Assembly: GCA_964345775.1 (NCBI GenBank)
Contig: CAYFSO010000148.1
Coordinates: 1-5,043, forward strand
Reading direction: 5' to 3'
DNA from: M55B154 sp964345775
GTDB taxonomy: Bacteria > Spirochaetota > UBA4802 > UB4802
Length of the DNA: 5,043 nt
In this document: positions 5,002 to 5,043 of the stretch, piece after piece
How positions within the stretch are numbered: the stretch's first letter is position 1
Layout of the letters: every line of letters begins with the position of its first letter
The notes under the pieces: generated by a model
Database searches by the model: none
What the model saw: the letters and a program-made list of their open reading frames with translations, nothing else
Told to the model about the DNA's origin: nothing
Position numbers and translations under genes: made by a program

Positions 5002-5043
5002 ATGAGCATTAGCTTTTTGCCGGCACAGGGCTGGAACAGGTGT
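5002..5043 (+). CDS. Possible start of a further gene, cut by the window end
   Basis: An open frame of 14 codons (MSISFLPAQGWNRC) begins 4 nt after the stop of the S26-like gene and continues to the window edge. GAAGG at 4996-5000 overlaps that stop but is only 1 nt from the ATG, which is closer than usual. It is too short to assign, and it may not be a gene. Confidence 0.25.
   Translation, partial: MSISFLPAQGWNRC

Overview
The window looks like a piece of a Gram-negative-type environmental bacterial genome, probably a draft or metagenome assembly because it contains a run of exactly 100 N. GC content is moderate in the coding parts and low in the spacers. No marker gene fixes the phylum. 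Dispersed repeats with a TTCGCGTTCTTTGCGCC-type core, like those I recall from many deltaproteobacterial and candidate-phylum genomes, fit this but do not prove it.

Layout. Positions 1-393 are a non-coding leader. It holds an inverted pair of 46-bp-class repeats centred near position 84, an AT-rich stretch with no recognisable gene, a short tandem repeat of an 8-mer, and a possible promoter. Positions 394-3695 are a tight three-gene block on the + strand: homoserine dehydrogenase with an ACT domain (hom), a Zn-ribbon-containing threonine synthase (thrC), and a metallo-beta-lactamase-fold hydrolase. Gaps between genes are 10 bp and 1 bp, so they are very likely co-transcribed. A second inverted pair of the same repeat (3696-3930) starts directly at the last stop codon and surrounds the 100-N assembly gap. 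Positions 3931-4094 are an AT-rich regulatory-looking spacer with a perfect 20-bp palindrome, a short direct repeat and a hairpin over the next translation start. Positions 4095-4997 encode a four-helix membrane protein with a C-terminal signal peptidase I (S26) domain in which the catalytic Ser and Lys both appear replaced. A possible next reading frame begins at 5002 and runs off the end.

Function. Hom reduces aspartate semialdehyde to homoserine and ThrC converts O-phosphohomoserine to threonine; the ACT domain suggests feedback control of Hom. The homoserine kinase that joins them is not in this window. The third gene has a complete two-metal hydrolase site, but its substrate cannot be read from sequence. 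The S26-like membrane protein is separated from the block by the gap and need not be related to it.

The points most worth a second look are the apparently active-site-less signal peptidase homologue, the paired repeats around the threonine block and the gap, and the perfect palindrome plus translation-start hairpin upstream of the S26-like gene. I see no convincing new multi-gene system here.
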